20,224 bases of DNA, from positions 1-20,224 of IMG/VR virus record IMGVR_UViG_3300031669_000301. The stretch is one strand, 5' to 3'. The notes under the pieces are model-generated. The model saw only the letters and a list, made by a program, of their open reading frames with translations, searched no databases and was not told the DNA's origin. How positions within the stretch are numbered: position 1 is the first letter of the stretch; each line of letters starts with the position of its first letter. Both the position numbers and the translations under genes were made by a program. Positions 5,532 through 13,801 of this stretch are shown here, in pieces. Source of the DNA: a virus.

Positions 5532-6129
5532 TCTTTATGATTTTATTGTTGAACCTATTGGTGAAAGATATAGTAACACCATAGAAGTAGACAATTTAAA
5601 GCTAATTTTAAATACAAAAATTGAATCTTACAAGTTTGTAAATAAAACAGCTAAAGTAATAAGTGTACCACTTGCTTACAAAACTGTAATAAAGCCTGGG
5701 GATCACGTAATTATACATCATAACGTATTTAGAAGGTATTACGATATTAAAGGAAAAGAAAAAAATAGCAGTAAATATTTTAAAGACAATCTTTATTTCT
5801 GTCAACCTGATCAAATATATATGTACAAAAAACAAAACAAATGGAAGTCCTTTATGGATCGTTGTTTTGTAAAGCCAATTTTAAATAACGACAATCTAAG
5901 CTTAGATAAAACAAAAAGCCTTGTTGGTATATTAAGATATGGTAATAGCTCCTTAAACGAGCTTAAAATAGCTCCTGGTGACCTGGTAGGGTATACGCCG
6001 AATAGTGAATGGGAATTTATTATTGATAATGAGCTTTTATATTGTATGAAATCAAATGATATTGTTATTAAATATGAACATCAAGGAAACGAAACTAAAT
6101 ATAATCCAAGCTGGGCAAAAAGCAGTTGA
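5524..6129 (+). CDS. Tandem GroES-like (double Cpn10 barrel) protein
   Basis: A 201-residue protein that reads as two related GroES-like units. Unit 1 has FIVEPIG (7-13), a loop with LKLIL (25-29) where Cpn10 has its mobile loop, AKVISV (43-48), IKPGDHVIIH (56-65) and NLYFCQPDQIYMYK (89-102). Unit 2 repeats FVKPIL (115-120), VGILRYG (134-140), IAPGDLVGYT (149-158) and DNELLYCMKSNDIVIKYE (168-185). The last segment closely parallels the GroES strand DNEEVLIMSESDILAI. Unit 2 lacks the mobile loop. The end YNPSWAKSS overlaps the next gene by 56 bases. It could be a second co-chaperonin for the phage GroEL, a lid variant for one client, or a barrel protein reused in head assembly. The GroES relation is my reading of the sequence; the gene itself is certain. 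Confidence 0.75.
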   Translation: MNSLYDFIVEPIGERYSNTIEVDNLKLILNTKIESYKFVNKTAKVISVPLAYKTVIKPGDHVIIHHNVFRRYYDIKGKEKNSSKYFKDNLYFCQPDQIYMYKKQNKWKSFMDRCFVKPILNNDNLSLDKTKSLVGILRYGNSSLNELKIAPGDLVGYTPNSEWEFIIDNELLYCMKSNDIVIKYEHQGNETKYNPSWAKSS

Positions 6130-6340
6130 GGAATTAATTAAGGTAGCTAAAGAAGCAATAGTAGATTCTGATGATGATATATCTGCGGATAGATTAAAAA
6201 ACGCTGCAGCAACAAAAAAATTAGCAATATTCGATGCATTTGAAATTCTTACAAGAATAGAAAATGAAAAAAACATATTAGAAGCTAACGATAAAACCTC
6301 AAAGCAATTTGGTGGTTTTGCCGAAAAAAGATCTAAGTAA
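6074..6340 (+). CDS. Probable small terminase subunit
   Basis: An 88-residue helical protein (start at 6074). It has a first helix GQKAVEELIKVAKEAI, an acidic turn (VDSDDDISADRL), the helix KNAAATKKLAIFDAFEILTR and a charged tail ending GGFAEKRSK. Size, helicity and position immediately before the large terminase (TAATG overlap) support a terminase small subunit or an equivalent packaging factor that recognises phage DNA. No clear HTH is visible, so the name rests mainly on context. An in-frame ATG at 6056 would add six residues (MILLLN) and lengthen the overlap with the previous gene to 74 bases; 6074 follows ATTAAAT and is preferred. The first 56 bases are coded in two frames. Confidence 0.65.
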   Translation: MNIKETKLNIIQAGQKAVEELIKVAKEAIVDSDDDISADRLKNAAATKKLAIFDAFEILTRIENEKNILEANDKTSKQFGGFAEKRSK

Positions 6341-8559
6341 TGTACCAACAAACATTATATAAAGTATTAGATGATCATATAAAGCCTAATACTTTAAAAA
6401 GATTAAATAGACTAAAAAAGTTTAAGTACGGCTATAACAAAGAATACGATATAGTAGTTATAAGTAAAAACGGTACAGTTGGTGAAATATATGAAATTCA
6501 AAACCTTAAAATTGGATTACCATTAGTAGATAAAATTTATCAAAGAAGTAAAGTCAAAGCAGAACAATATTGGGAAAGACTTCCTTTTCCAGAACAATTA
6601 GTTAAAATAAAATCTGTATTTGATTGGAATAAATACCCTGATAGTTTTAAAGAAAATTGGTACGATTATATTGATAACGAATTTAGATATAGAGATGAAG
6701 GGTTTACGTTTTATAATAAAGGGGTTGCAACTTATGTTACTGGTTCTCATTACATGTACTTGCAGCACACCAAGATTGATGTGGGGGCAGCAGACTTTAG
6801 GGAGTCGAATAGATTATTCTTTATATTTTGGGAGGCCTGTAAGGCCGATGACCGATGTTATGGTCTTATCTACCTCAAAAATAGACGGTCTGGGTTTAGC
6901 TTCATGGGATCGTCAGAGGTTGTTAACCAGGCAACAATGTCAAGTGATTCTAGATTTGGAATATTATCAAAGACGGGAGCTGATGCGAAAAAAATGTTTA
7001 CCGATAAGGTTGTACCAATATCCACAAACTACCCGTTCTTTTTCAAGCCGATACAGGACGGAATGGACAGGCCGAAAACCGAGCTTGCGTACAGAGTCCC
7101 GGCGTCAAAATTAACTAGAAGAAAAATTGAAATAGGTGAAAAGCTAGATGAAATTGATGGGCTTGACACAACTATTGACTGGAAAAATACGGGTGACAAC
7201 AGTTATGATGGTGAAAAATTAAAATTATTAGTTCACGATGAATCTGGTAAATGGGAAAGACCAGATAATATATTAAATAACTGGCGAGTAACTAAAACTA
7301 CTTTAAGATTAGGAAGCAAGATAGTTGGAAAATGCATGATGGGGTCTACCTCAAACGCATTAGATAAAGGAGGTGAAAACTTTAAAAAACTTTACAATGG
7401 CTCGGACGTTACTAAAAGAAACCGCAATGGACAGACTAGTACAGGATTATATAGTTTGTTCATACCTATGGAATGGAATTACGAAGGATTCATTGATATG
7501 TATGGATTACCTGTATTCGACACCCCTGATGAAGAAGTCAAAGGGATTGATGGCCAATGGATTGACACTGGAGTAATTGAATATTGGCAAAATGAAGTAG
7601 AAGGATTAAAAAATGATCAAGACGCTTTAAACGAATTTTATAGGCAATTTCCTAGAACACAGGAGCATGCTTTTAGAGATGAAGCAAAACAATCGTTGTT
7701 TAATTTGTCTAAAATATATGAACAAATAGATTATGTTGAGGAAGCTAAATACAGTGGTTTAGTTACTCAAGGCAATTTTCAATGGGAAAACGGTATAAAA
7801 GATACTAAAGTAATCTTTATGCCGAGTAAAAACGGAAGATTTTTTATTACCTGGACACCACCATATCATTTGCAAAATAAAATTATTATAAAGAATGGTA
7901 TAAAATATCCCGGCAATGAAGACTTTGGTGCGTTTGGATGCGACAGTTATGATATATCAGGTACGGTAGACGGTAGAGGCTCTAAAGGTTCTTTGCATGG
8001 ATTAACAAAATTTACCATGGCTGATGTACCGCCAAACCAATTTTTTTTAGAATATGTAGCTAGACCTGATAATGCCGAAACATTTTTTGAAGATGTACTA
8101 ATGGCTTTAGTTTTTTACGGCATGCCAATATTAGCAGAAAACAACAAACCTCGACTATTATATTATATTAAAAGAAGGGGCTATAGAGGTTACTCAATGA
8201 ATAGACCCGATAAAGTATATAATAAATTATCTGTAACAGAAAGAGAAATAGGTGGAGTACCGAACTCTAGTGAAGATATGAAGCAAGCTCATGCCGCTGC
8301 TATTGAAACTTACATTAACGAACACATAGGTTTCAATAATGATAGTTATGGGAATATGTATTTTACTAGAACTTTAAATGATTGGGCAAAATTTAATTTA
8401 AATAATAGAACAAAACATGATGCGTCCATTAGTTCTGGGCTAGCTATTATGGCTTGTAATAAAAATAGATATGCACCAATTTCTAAAAAAGTATTTGAGC
8501 CAGTAAGTTTGCAAATAAGAAAATATAATAACGATGGAGTTACGTCAAAAATAATTTAA
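6340..8559 (+). CDS. terL: Terminase large subunit (ATPase-nuclease)
   Basis: A 739-residue DNA-packaging motor protein, longer than the usual 450-650, with about 170 residues ahead of the ATPase. The Walker A-like segment is KNRRSGFS (180-187), an adenine/arginine-type variant lacking the classic GKT. Walker B is LLVHDESG (296-303; D300, E301), and a coupling motif GSTSN lies at 335-339. The RNase H-like nuclease begins at GCDSYD (D535, D538), with a late acidic residue in HDASISSG (D694). It would dock on the portal, cut concatemers and pump DNA into the procapsid. About 6721-7200 (residues 128-287) is markedly GC-richer, near 42% against 23-30% on either side, with Leu CTC, Arg CGG and Pro CCG codons unusual here. 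Confidence 0.9.
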   Translation: MYQQTLYKVLDDHIKPNTLKRLNRLKKFKYGYNKEYDIVVISKNGTVGEIYEIQNLKIGLPLVDKIYQRSKVKAEQYWERLPFPEQLVKIKSVFDWNKYPDSFKENWYDYIDNEFRYRDEGFTFYNKGVATYVTGSHYMYLQHTKIDVGAADFRESNRLFFIFWEACKADDRCYGLIYLKNRRSGFSFMGSSEVVNQATMSSDSRFGILSKTGADAKKMFTDKVVPISTNYPFFFKPIQDGMDRPKTELAYRVPASKLTRRKIEIGEKLDEIDGLDTTIDWKNTGDNSYDGEKLKLLVHDESGKWERPDNILNNWRVTKTTLRLGSKIVGKCMMGSTSNALDKGGENFKKLYNGSDVTKRNRNGQTSTGLYSLFIPMEWNYEGFIDMYGLPVFDTPDEEVKGIDGQWIDTGVIEYWQNEVEGLKNDQDALNEFYRQFPRTQEHAFRDEAKQSLFNLSKIYEQIDYVEEAKYSGLVTQGNFQWENGIKDTKVIFMPSKNGRFFITWTPPYHLQNKIIIKNGIKYPGNEDFGAFGCDSYDISGTVDGRGSKGSLHGLTKFTMADVPPNQFFLEYVARPDNAETFFEDVLMALVFYGMPILAENNKPRLLYYIKRRGYRGYSMNRPDKVYNKLSVTEREIGGVPNSSEDMKQAHAAAIETYINEHIGFNNDSYGNMYFTRTLNDWAKFNLNNRTKHDASISSGLAIMACNKNRYAPISKKVFEPVSLQIRKYNNDGVTSKII

Positions 8560-8563
8560 ATAA

Positions 8564-10978
8564 ATGGTTTATACAAATTACAATAGTTCATTTCCAGACC
8601 AAGTAGTATCTGATGAAATAAAAAATAGTTACGACTATGGTCTACAAGTGGGGCAAGCTATTGAAAATGAATGGTTTAGACAAGATACCGGCGGTGACCG
8701 TTATTTGCAGAATTTTCAAAACTATCATAATCTTAGATTATATGCCAGAGGCGAACAGTCTGTTCAGAAGTATAAAGATGAATTATCCATAAATGGTGAT
8801 TTATCTTATTTAAATTTAGATTGGAAAATAGTACCTATAATACCTAAGTTTGTTGATATTATAGTAAATGGAATGGTGGACAAAGGCTATGAAATTAAAG
8901 CTTTTGCAAACGACCCATTTGCTATTAAAGAAAGAACAGATTTTGCTTTTAATGCATTACGCGATATTCAAAATAGAGAATATATTGAACAATTAAATCA
9001 ATTAACTGGTCAAAATTTTTATGCGAGTGCAGACCCAAAAGCTTTACCTGCAACTAGGGAAGAATTAGATGTTATGCTGCAATTAGATTATAAGCAAAGC
9101 ATTGAGATAGCAGAAGAAGAAGTTATAAATAATGTTTTTGATTTTAATAAATATGATGAAACAAAAAGAAAGATAGCTTACGACTTAACTGTATTAGGAA
9201 TTGGCGCTTCTAAAACAAGCTTTAATTTATCTGAAGGTATCAAAGTTAATTATGTAGATCCCGCAGCTCTTGTTTATTCTTATACAGAAGATCCTAATTT
9301 TGATGACATATATTATGTTGGCGAAGTTAAAAATTTAAGTCTTTCTGAAGTAAAAAAACAATTCCCTAATTTAACTAATTCTGATTTAGAAGAAATTCAA
9401 AAATATAGAGGGCCAAGTAATTATAGTAATTACGTAAGAAATTATAGTGGTAATAATGATGACAATTTAGTTTCTATATTATTTTTTGAATATAAAACTT
9501 ATGCTAATCAAGTATTTAAATTAAAATACACTGACCAAGGCTTAGAAAAAATATTAGAAAAAAACGACAGCTTCAATCCTCCAGAAAGCGATAACTTTGA
9601 AAAAGTAAGTAGAAGTATTGAGGTATTATATACAGGAGCTAAGGTTTTAGGAATGCCTAAAATATTAGATTGGAAGTTATCTGAAAATATGACTAGGCCT
9701 TATGGTAATGTTACTAAAGTTAACATGAATTATTCCATCTGCGCGCCTAGATTATATAAAGGTAGAATTGATTCAGTTGTAAACAAGATAACTTCTTTTG
9801 CAGATATGATTCAATTAACCCATTTAAAATTGCAACAGGTTTTGTCAAGAGTTGTACCAGATGGGGTGTATTTAGATATGGATGGTTTGGCCGAGGTTGA
9901 TTTAGGTAATGGAACCAATTATAATCCAGCGGAAGCACTAAACATGTATTTCCAAACCGGTAGCATCGTTGGTAGATCATTAACACAAGAGGGTGATTTA
10001 AATAGAGGTAAAGTACCAATTCAAGAATTACAGACATCAAATGGTATGTCTAAAATTTCCGCTTTAATCCAAACTTATCAATATTATTTACAAATGATAA
10101 GAGATACTACAGGATTAAATGAAGCTGTGGATGGTAGTTCACCTGATAAAAATGCTTTAGTAGGACTACAAAAAATGGCAGCCGCAAATTCAAATGTAGC
10201 TGTTAGACACATATTGAAAGCTTTAATGTATATTACAATAAGAAATGCAGAAAATATCGGTCTTAGAGTAAATGATGCTTTGCAATTCCCATTAACAAAA
10301 GAAGCTTTGCTAAGCAGTATTAATACTTTCAATGTAAATACATTAGAAGAGATTGCTAAATTAGATATACACAATTTTGGTATATTCTTAGAGCTAGAAC
10401 CAGATGCTGAAGAGAAAGCAATGCTTGAGCAAAATATTCAAGTTTCATTGCAACAAAATTCTATTAATCTTGAGGATGCTATTGATATTAGAGAAATAAG
10501 AAATATTAAGTTAGCTAATCAAGTATTAAAATTAAGAAGAACTAAAAGAGCTGAACAACAACAAGCTGCTCAACTGGCTAATATTCAAGCGCAAGGCCAA
10601 TCTAATGCACAAGCTTCAGAAGCAGCTGCTTTAGCTGAGGTGCAAAAACAACAAGCATTAGCTGAAACAAAAGTACAAATTGAAAAAGCAAAGTCTGAGT
10701 TTGAAATAAATAAAATGGAACAAGAAGCTTTAATTAAAAAACAATTAATGGCTGAAGAGTTCCAATACAAAATGAAGCTTGCTCAAATAGAAGCAGACGC
10801 GCAAGCAATGAAAGAAAAACAAATAGAAGATCGTAAAGATCAAAGAGTTAAAATTCAAGGAACTCAACAATCTGAACTTATAGATCAAAGAAAAAATGAT
10901 CTATTGCCTAAAGATTTTGAATCATCAGGTAATGATAATCTAGGCGGGTTTGGATTAGAGCAATTTGAACCAAGGTAA
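8564..10978 (+). CDS. Portal protein
   Basis: An 804-residue protein directly after the large terminase and before the scaffold and capsid genes, the canonical portal position. The N-terminal part contains FVDIIVNGMVDKGYEI and a middle domain with helices (EEEVINNVFDFNKYDETK) and beta segments (VDPAALVYSY). The region around RDTTGLNEAVDGSSPDKNAL (about 511-530) fits the portal crown/clip transition. Residues about 655-765 form a long Gln/Ala/Lys/Glu-rich helix, a coiled coil or barrel-like extension as in podovirus portals, and the tail ends GGFGLEQFEPR. Twelve subunits would form the DNA entry ring and anchor the tail. The call is based on size, context and this architecture rather than a short catalytic motif. 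Confidence 0.85.
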   Translation: MVYTNYNSSFPDQVVSDEIKNSYDYGLQVGQAIENEWFRQDTGGDRYLQNFQNYHNLRLYARGEQSVQKYKDELSINGDLSYLNLDWKIVPIIPKFVDIIVNGMVDKGYEIKAFANDPFAIKERTDFAFNALRDIQNREYIEQLNQLTGQNFYASADPKALPATREELDVMLQLDYKQSIEIAEEEVINNVFDFNKYDETKRKIAYDLTVLGIGASKTSFNLSEGIKVNYVDPAALVYSYTEDPNFDDIYYVGEVKNLSLSEVKKQFPNLTNSDLEEIQKYRGPSNYSNYVRNYSGNNDDNLVSILFFEYKTYANQVFKLKYTDQGLEKILEKNDSFNPPESDNFEKVSRSIEVLYTGAKVLGMPKILDWKLSENMTRPYGNVTKVNMNYSICAPRLYKGRIDSVVNKITSFADMIQLTHLKLQQVLSRVVPDGVYLDMDGLAEVDLGNGTNYNPAEALNMYFQTGSIVGRSLTQEGDLNRGKVPIQELQTSNGMSKISALIQTYQYYLQMIRDTTGLNEAVDGSSPDKNALVGLQKMAAANSNVAVRHILKALMYITIRNAENIGLRVNDALQFPLTKEALLSSINTFNVNTLEEIAKLDIHNFGIFLELEPDAEEKAMLEQNIQVSLQQNSINLEDAIDIREIRNIKLANQVLKLRRTKRAEQQQAAQLANIQAQGQSNAQASEAAALAEVQKQQALAETKVQIEKAKSEFEINKMEQEALIKKQLMAEEFQYKMKLAQIEADAQAMKEKQIEDRKDQRVKIQGTQQSELIDQRKNDLLPKDFESSGNDNLGGFGLEQFEPR

Positions 10979-10980
10979 AC

Positions 10981-11012
10981 TTTTTTATTAATCAATTTTA
11001 TATTATTATATC
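10981..11012 (+). promoter_or_regulatory. A/T leader element shared with the element at 13771
   Basis: The scaffold gene is preceded by TTTTTTATTAA, a variable A/T stretch and TATTATATC directly against ATGGC. The same 5' and 3' blocks, with nearly the same spacing, precede the gene at 13802. Two copies in front of two structural genes suggest a shared promoter or translation leader. The T-run could also be part of a weak terminator after the portal gene. Not experimentally supported. Confidence 0.4.
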
Positions 11013-12263
11013 ATGGCAGAAGTACAAGTAAAACAAGAGGGGGAATTCAAAATGAAGAAACCCACTAAACCGAAAAATTTAGTGCAAGAACAAAAGATCG
11101 TAAAAGTTGAATTAAAAGATCAAGCGCCACTAGATAAACCTAAAGAAGAAGTTACCAAAGTGGTAATTCCTAACGAACAAAAAATAGAAGAAAATGCCGT
11201 TCAAGAGTCAAGCGCAGAGAAGGTGGATGTATCTAACCAATCCGGAGATGGCAAAGAAGTGGGAGAAAGAAACGCCAAAGGGGAAGACGCTACCCAAGAA
11301 AGTCAAAAAGAAGAAGTAGATTCCCCTATAAAATTAGTGGAAGATGAAGAAAATAATTCTGGAACGACGGGAATGGATGGAAGCAATGAAACTACCCCTC
11401 CCCGACTGGAACAAAAAGAAGTATTACAGGAAACAAAAGCACCAGAGCTACCCGAAGGAATAGATAAACTAATTAAGTTTATGCAAGAAACAGGTGGTAC
11501 TGTGCAAGATTATGCAAGATTAAATGCTGATTATTCAAACGTTGATAGCAATACTTTATTAAAAGAATATTACAAACAAACAAAACCTCATTTGGATCAA
11601 GAAGACATTGATATTTTATTAGATGATTTCACTTATGATGAAGAAATAGATGAGGATAGAGATATACGCAAAAAGAAAATTGCGTTTAAAGAAGAGGTTG
11701 CAAAAGCTAAAAACTTTTTGGAAGAAACAAAGAGTAAGTATTACGAGGAAATTAAATTAAGACCTGGTATTACTCAAGAACAACAAAAAGCTATGGATTT
11801 TTTCAATCGCTATAATAATGAAGAGCAAAATAGAAGGTCTATTATAGACAGGTTTGAAAAGACTACTGACAATTATTTTTCCAGCAATTTCGAAGGTTTC
11901 GATTTTAATGTAGGATCTAAAAAATTTAAGTATTCTGTAAAAGACCCTGTTTCCGTTGCTGACAGCCAGAAAAATTTATCTAAGTTCGTTGAGACGTTCT
12001 TAAACGACAAAGGTGAATTACAAGACCCTGGAGGTTATCACAAGGCCCTCTATGCCGCTAGGAATACTGACCAACTTGTAAATCATTTCTATGAGCAAGG
12101 CCGTGCCGATGCTATTAAAGAACAGATTGCTAAAACTAAAAACATTACAACTGAGCCAAGACAAACAGCCGGCGGTGATGTATTTATTAATGGATTAAAG
12201 GTCAGGGCTATTAGCGGGGCTGATTCTAGTAGACTAAAAATAAAAACAAAAAAATTTAACTAA
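11013..12263 (+). CDS. Scaffold-like head assembly protein
   Basis: A 416-residue, highly charged protein between the portal and major capsid genes, where podoviruses carry the scaffold. Residues 1-150 are low-complexity and acidic (Glu, Lys, Gln, Asp, Pro), surely disordered. Residues about 150-300 are helical and acidic (DQEDIDILLDDFTYDEEIDE). The C-terminal part (about 290-416) contains basic patches and a lysine-rich end (SSRLKIKTKKFN), where scaffolds bind the coat protein. It would direct procapsid formation and leave before packaging. No protease motif is seen. The 11200-11460 stretch is about 43% GC with different codons, unlike the gene's other parts. An internal ATG at 11052 is a possible alternative start. 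Confidence 0.75.
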   Translation: MAEVQVKQEGEFKMKKPTKPKNLVQEQKIVKVELKDQAPLDKPKEEVTKVVIPNEQKIEENAVQESSAEKVDVSNQSGDGKEVGERNAKGEDATQESQKEEVDSPIKLVEDEENNSGTTGMDGSNETTPPRLEQKEVLQETKAPELPEGIDKLIKFMQETGGTVQDYARLNADYSNVDSNTLLKEYYKQTKPHLDQEDIDILLDDFTYDEEIDEDRDIRKKKIAFKEEVAKAKNFLEETKSKYYEEIKLRPGITQEQQKAMDFFNRYNNEEQNRRSIIDRFEKTTDNYFSSNFEGFDFNVGSKKFKYSVKDPVSVADSQKNLSKFVETFLNDKGELQDPGGYHKALYAARNTDQLVNHFYEQGRADAIKEQIAKTKNITTEPRQTAGGDVFINGLKVRAISGADSSRLKIKTKKFN

Positions 12264-12279
12264 TTAAAAAAAATTAAAA

Positions 12280-13719
12280 ATGGCAAATGTTTCACCTGCT
12301 TTTGGTTCAATTAAACCAAGTCAAAAGCAACAAATACTTAGTGATAACTACCTAAGTTTTACAGATGGTACTAATGACTTCGCTCAACAGTACCTACCCG
12401 AAATTTACGAGCAAGAAGTAGAAAGATATGGTAACAGAACTTTATCTGGCTTCTTAAGAATGGTTGGTGCAGAAATGCCCATGACTTCTGATCAAGTTGT
12501 ATGGTCTGAGCAAAATAGACTACATGTTGCTTATGCTAATGTAACTGTTGCAACTGGTTCTACTTTAACATTCGTATTGAATGCTACTGCTGGAGCTAGC
12601 TTTGTTGCAAACGTTATTTCTGCAAATGATACTATTGTTCTTATGGATCCTGCTACAGGAAAAGAACTAAAATGTTTTGTAGAAACTAGCGTTGATACTT
12701 CTCCTACTTTGGCTACTTTAACTGTTAAGCCTTATACTCAAGGAGATCTAATTGCTACTGGTGGTGGTTCTGAAATTGATTTTACAGGACTAACAACTGG
12801 TAAGATTTTTGTTTATGGTTCTGAATTTAAGAAAGGAACTGCTGACGGTCGTGAGCGTTCTATCACACCTTCTTTCACTCAATACAACAATTCACCTATC
12901 ATCATTAAAGATAAGTATGCAATTTCTGGATCAGACGCTGCACAAATCGGATGGGTTGAAGTTGCTACTGAGGATGGTACTTCTGGATTCCTATGGTATC
13001 TAAAAGCTGAGTCTGAAACAAGACTACGTTTTGAAGATTATCTAGAAATGGCAGTTGTTGAAGGTGAACTAGTAAGCGGAACTTCTACATTGACTGTAAA
13101 AGGTACTGAAGGACTTTTTGCTTCTATTCAATCAAGAGGTAACGTTCTTAATAACTTTACTGGTGGAGCTACAGGACTTACCGAATTTGATAGCATCTTG
13201 AAAAACTTAGATACTCAAGGAGCTATTGAAGAGAACATGCTTTTTGTTAATAGAGGACTTGCTCTTGATATTGACGGCATGCTAGCTAATGTTTCTGATG
13301 GTGCTCAAGGTGGTACTGCTTATGGATTGTTTGAAAATTCTGAAGAAATGGCATTGAATCTTGGATTTAGTGGTTTCCGCAGAGGATCTTACGATTTTTA
13401 TAAGACAGATTGGAAATATCTAAATGATGCTTCTACAAGAGGTGCAGTTGCAGTTTCTGGTATTGAAGGAGTTTTGATTCCTGCAGGTACCTCAACTGTT
13501 TACGACCAAATTTTGGGAACTAACATCCGTAGACCTTTCTTGCATGTAAGGTATAGAGCTTCTCAGGCTGATGATCGAAGAATGAAATCTTGGATTACTG
13601 GTTCTGTTGGAGGTGCTTATACTTCAGCGCTTGATGCTATGGAAGTACACTTCCTATCTGAAAGATGTCTTGTAACTCAAGGTGCAAACAATTTCGTATT
13701 GTTCACAGCTTCTGCATAG
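12280..13719 (+). CDS. Major capsid protein
   Basis: A 479-residue protein after the scaffold gene and ahead of a strong terminator, fitting the coat protein. Features include an extended N-terminal arm (SIKPSQKQQILSDNYLSF), long helix-like QQYLPEIYEQEVERYGNRT (about 36-54), a central beta-rich, Thr/Val/Ala-rich insertion (about 85-165), and a C-terminal half with mixed alpha/beta segments (RGVAVSGIEGVL-like) and acidic/basic helices. An HK97-type fold is expected but cannot be shown by motif. Codon use differs from neighbours: by hand count leucine is about 14 CTA, 11 CTT, 10 TTG and only 5 TTA, as expected for a very highly expressed gene. The leader TAATTAAAAAAAATTAAAA abuts the start. Confidence 0.88.
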   Translation: MANVSPAFGSIKPSQKQQILSDNYLSFTDGTNDFAQQYLPEIYEQEVERYGNRTLSGFLRMVGAEMPMTSDQVVWSEQNRLHVAYANVTVATGSTLTFVLNATAGASFVANVISANDTIVLMDPATGKELKCFVETSVDTSPTLATLTVKPYTQGDLIATGGGSEIDFTGLTTGKIFVYGSEFKKGTADGRERSITPSFTQYNNSPIIIKDKYAISGSDAAQIGWVEVATEDGTSGFLWYLKAESETRLRFEDYLEMAVVEGELVSGTSTLTVKGTEGLFASIQSRGNVLNNFTGGATGLTEFDSILKNLDTQGAIEENMLFVNRGLALDIDGMLANVSDGAQGGTAYGLFENSEEMALNLGFSGFRRGSYDFYKTDWKYLNDASTRGAVAVSGIEGVLIPAGTSTVYDQILGTNIRRPFLHVRYRASQADDRRMKSWITGSVGGAYTSALDAMEVHFLSERCLVTQGANNFVLFTASA

Positions 13720-13728
13720 ACTATTATT

Positions 13729-13776
13729 GTAAGGATAAGGGGTATCGTAGTGGTGCCCCTTACTTTACATTTTTTT
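13729..13776 (+). terminator. Rho-independent terminator after the capsid gene
   Basis: TAAGGGG (13736-13742) pairs with CCCCTTA (13756-13762). The pairing extends inward as TATC/GGTG with two wobbles around a five-base loop. Outside it, GTAA (13729-13732) pairs with TTAC (13765-13768) across a small bulge. Seven T residues follow (13770-13776). This is the only GC-strong hairpin plus T-tract in the window. It would end or attenuate transcripts after the capsid gene, letting upstream late genes and capsid be made in excess over the tail genes. Confidence 0.85.
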
Positions 13777-13801
13777 ATTAACTATTTAATTATATTATAT
13801 C
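13771..13801 (+). promoter_or_regulatory. A/T leader element, second copy
   Basis: TTTTTTATTAA followed by an A/T spacer and TATTATATC abuts ATGGC at 13802, matching the arrangement at 10981-11012. Here the T-run doubles as the tail of the capsid terminator, so the element may restart transcription or simply provide an unstructured translation leader after termination. Confidence 0.4.

Noticed and set aside
6620-7114. A 164-codon open frame on the + strand inside the large terminase gene
   Set aside because: It lies in another frame of a gene with clear terminase motifs, has no credible protein pattern, and its openness is explained by the GC-rich patch.
9747-10374. Open frames on the - strand opposite the portal gene
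   Set aside because: No protein-like composition or start context; the portal frame explains the region.
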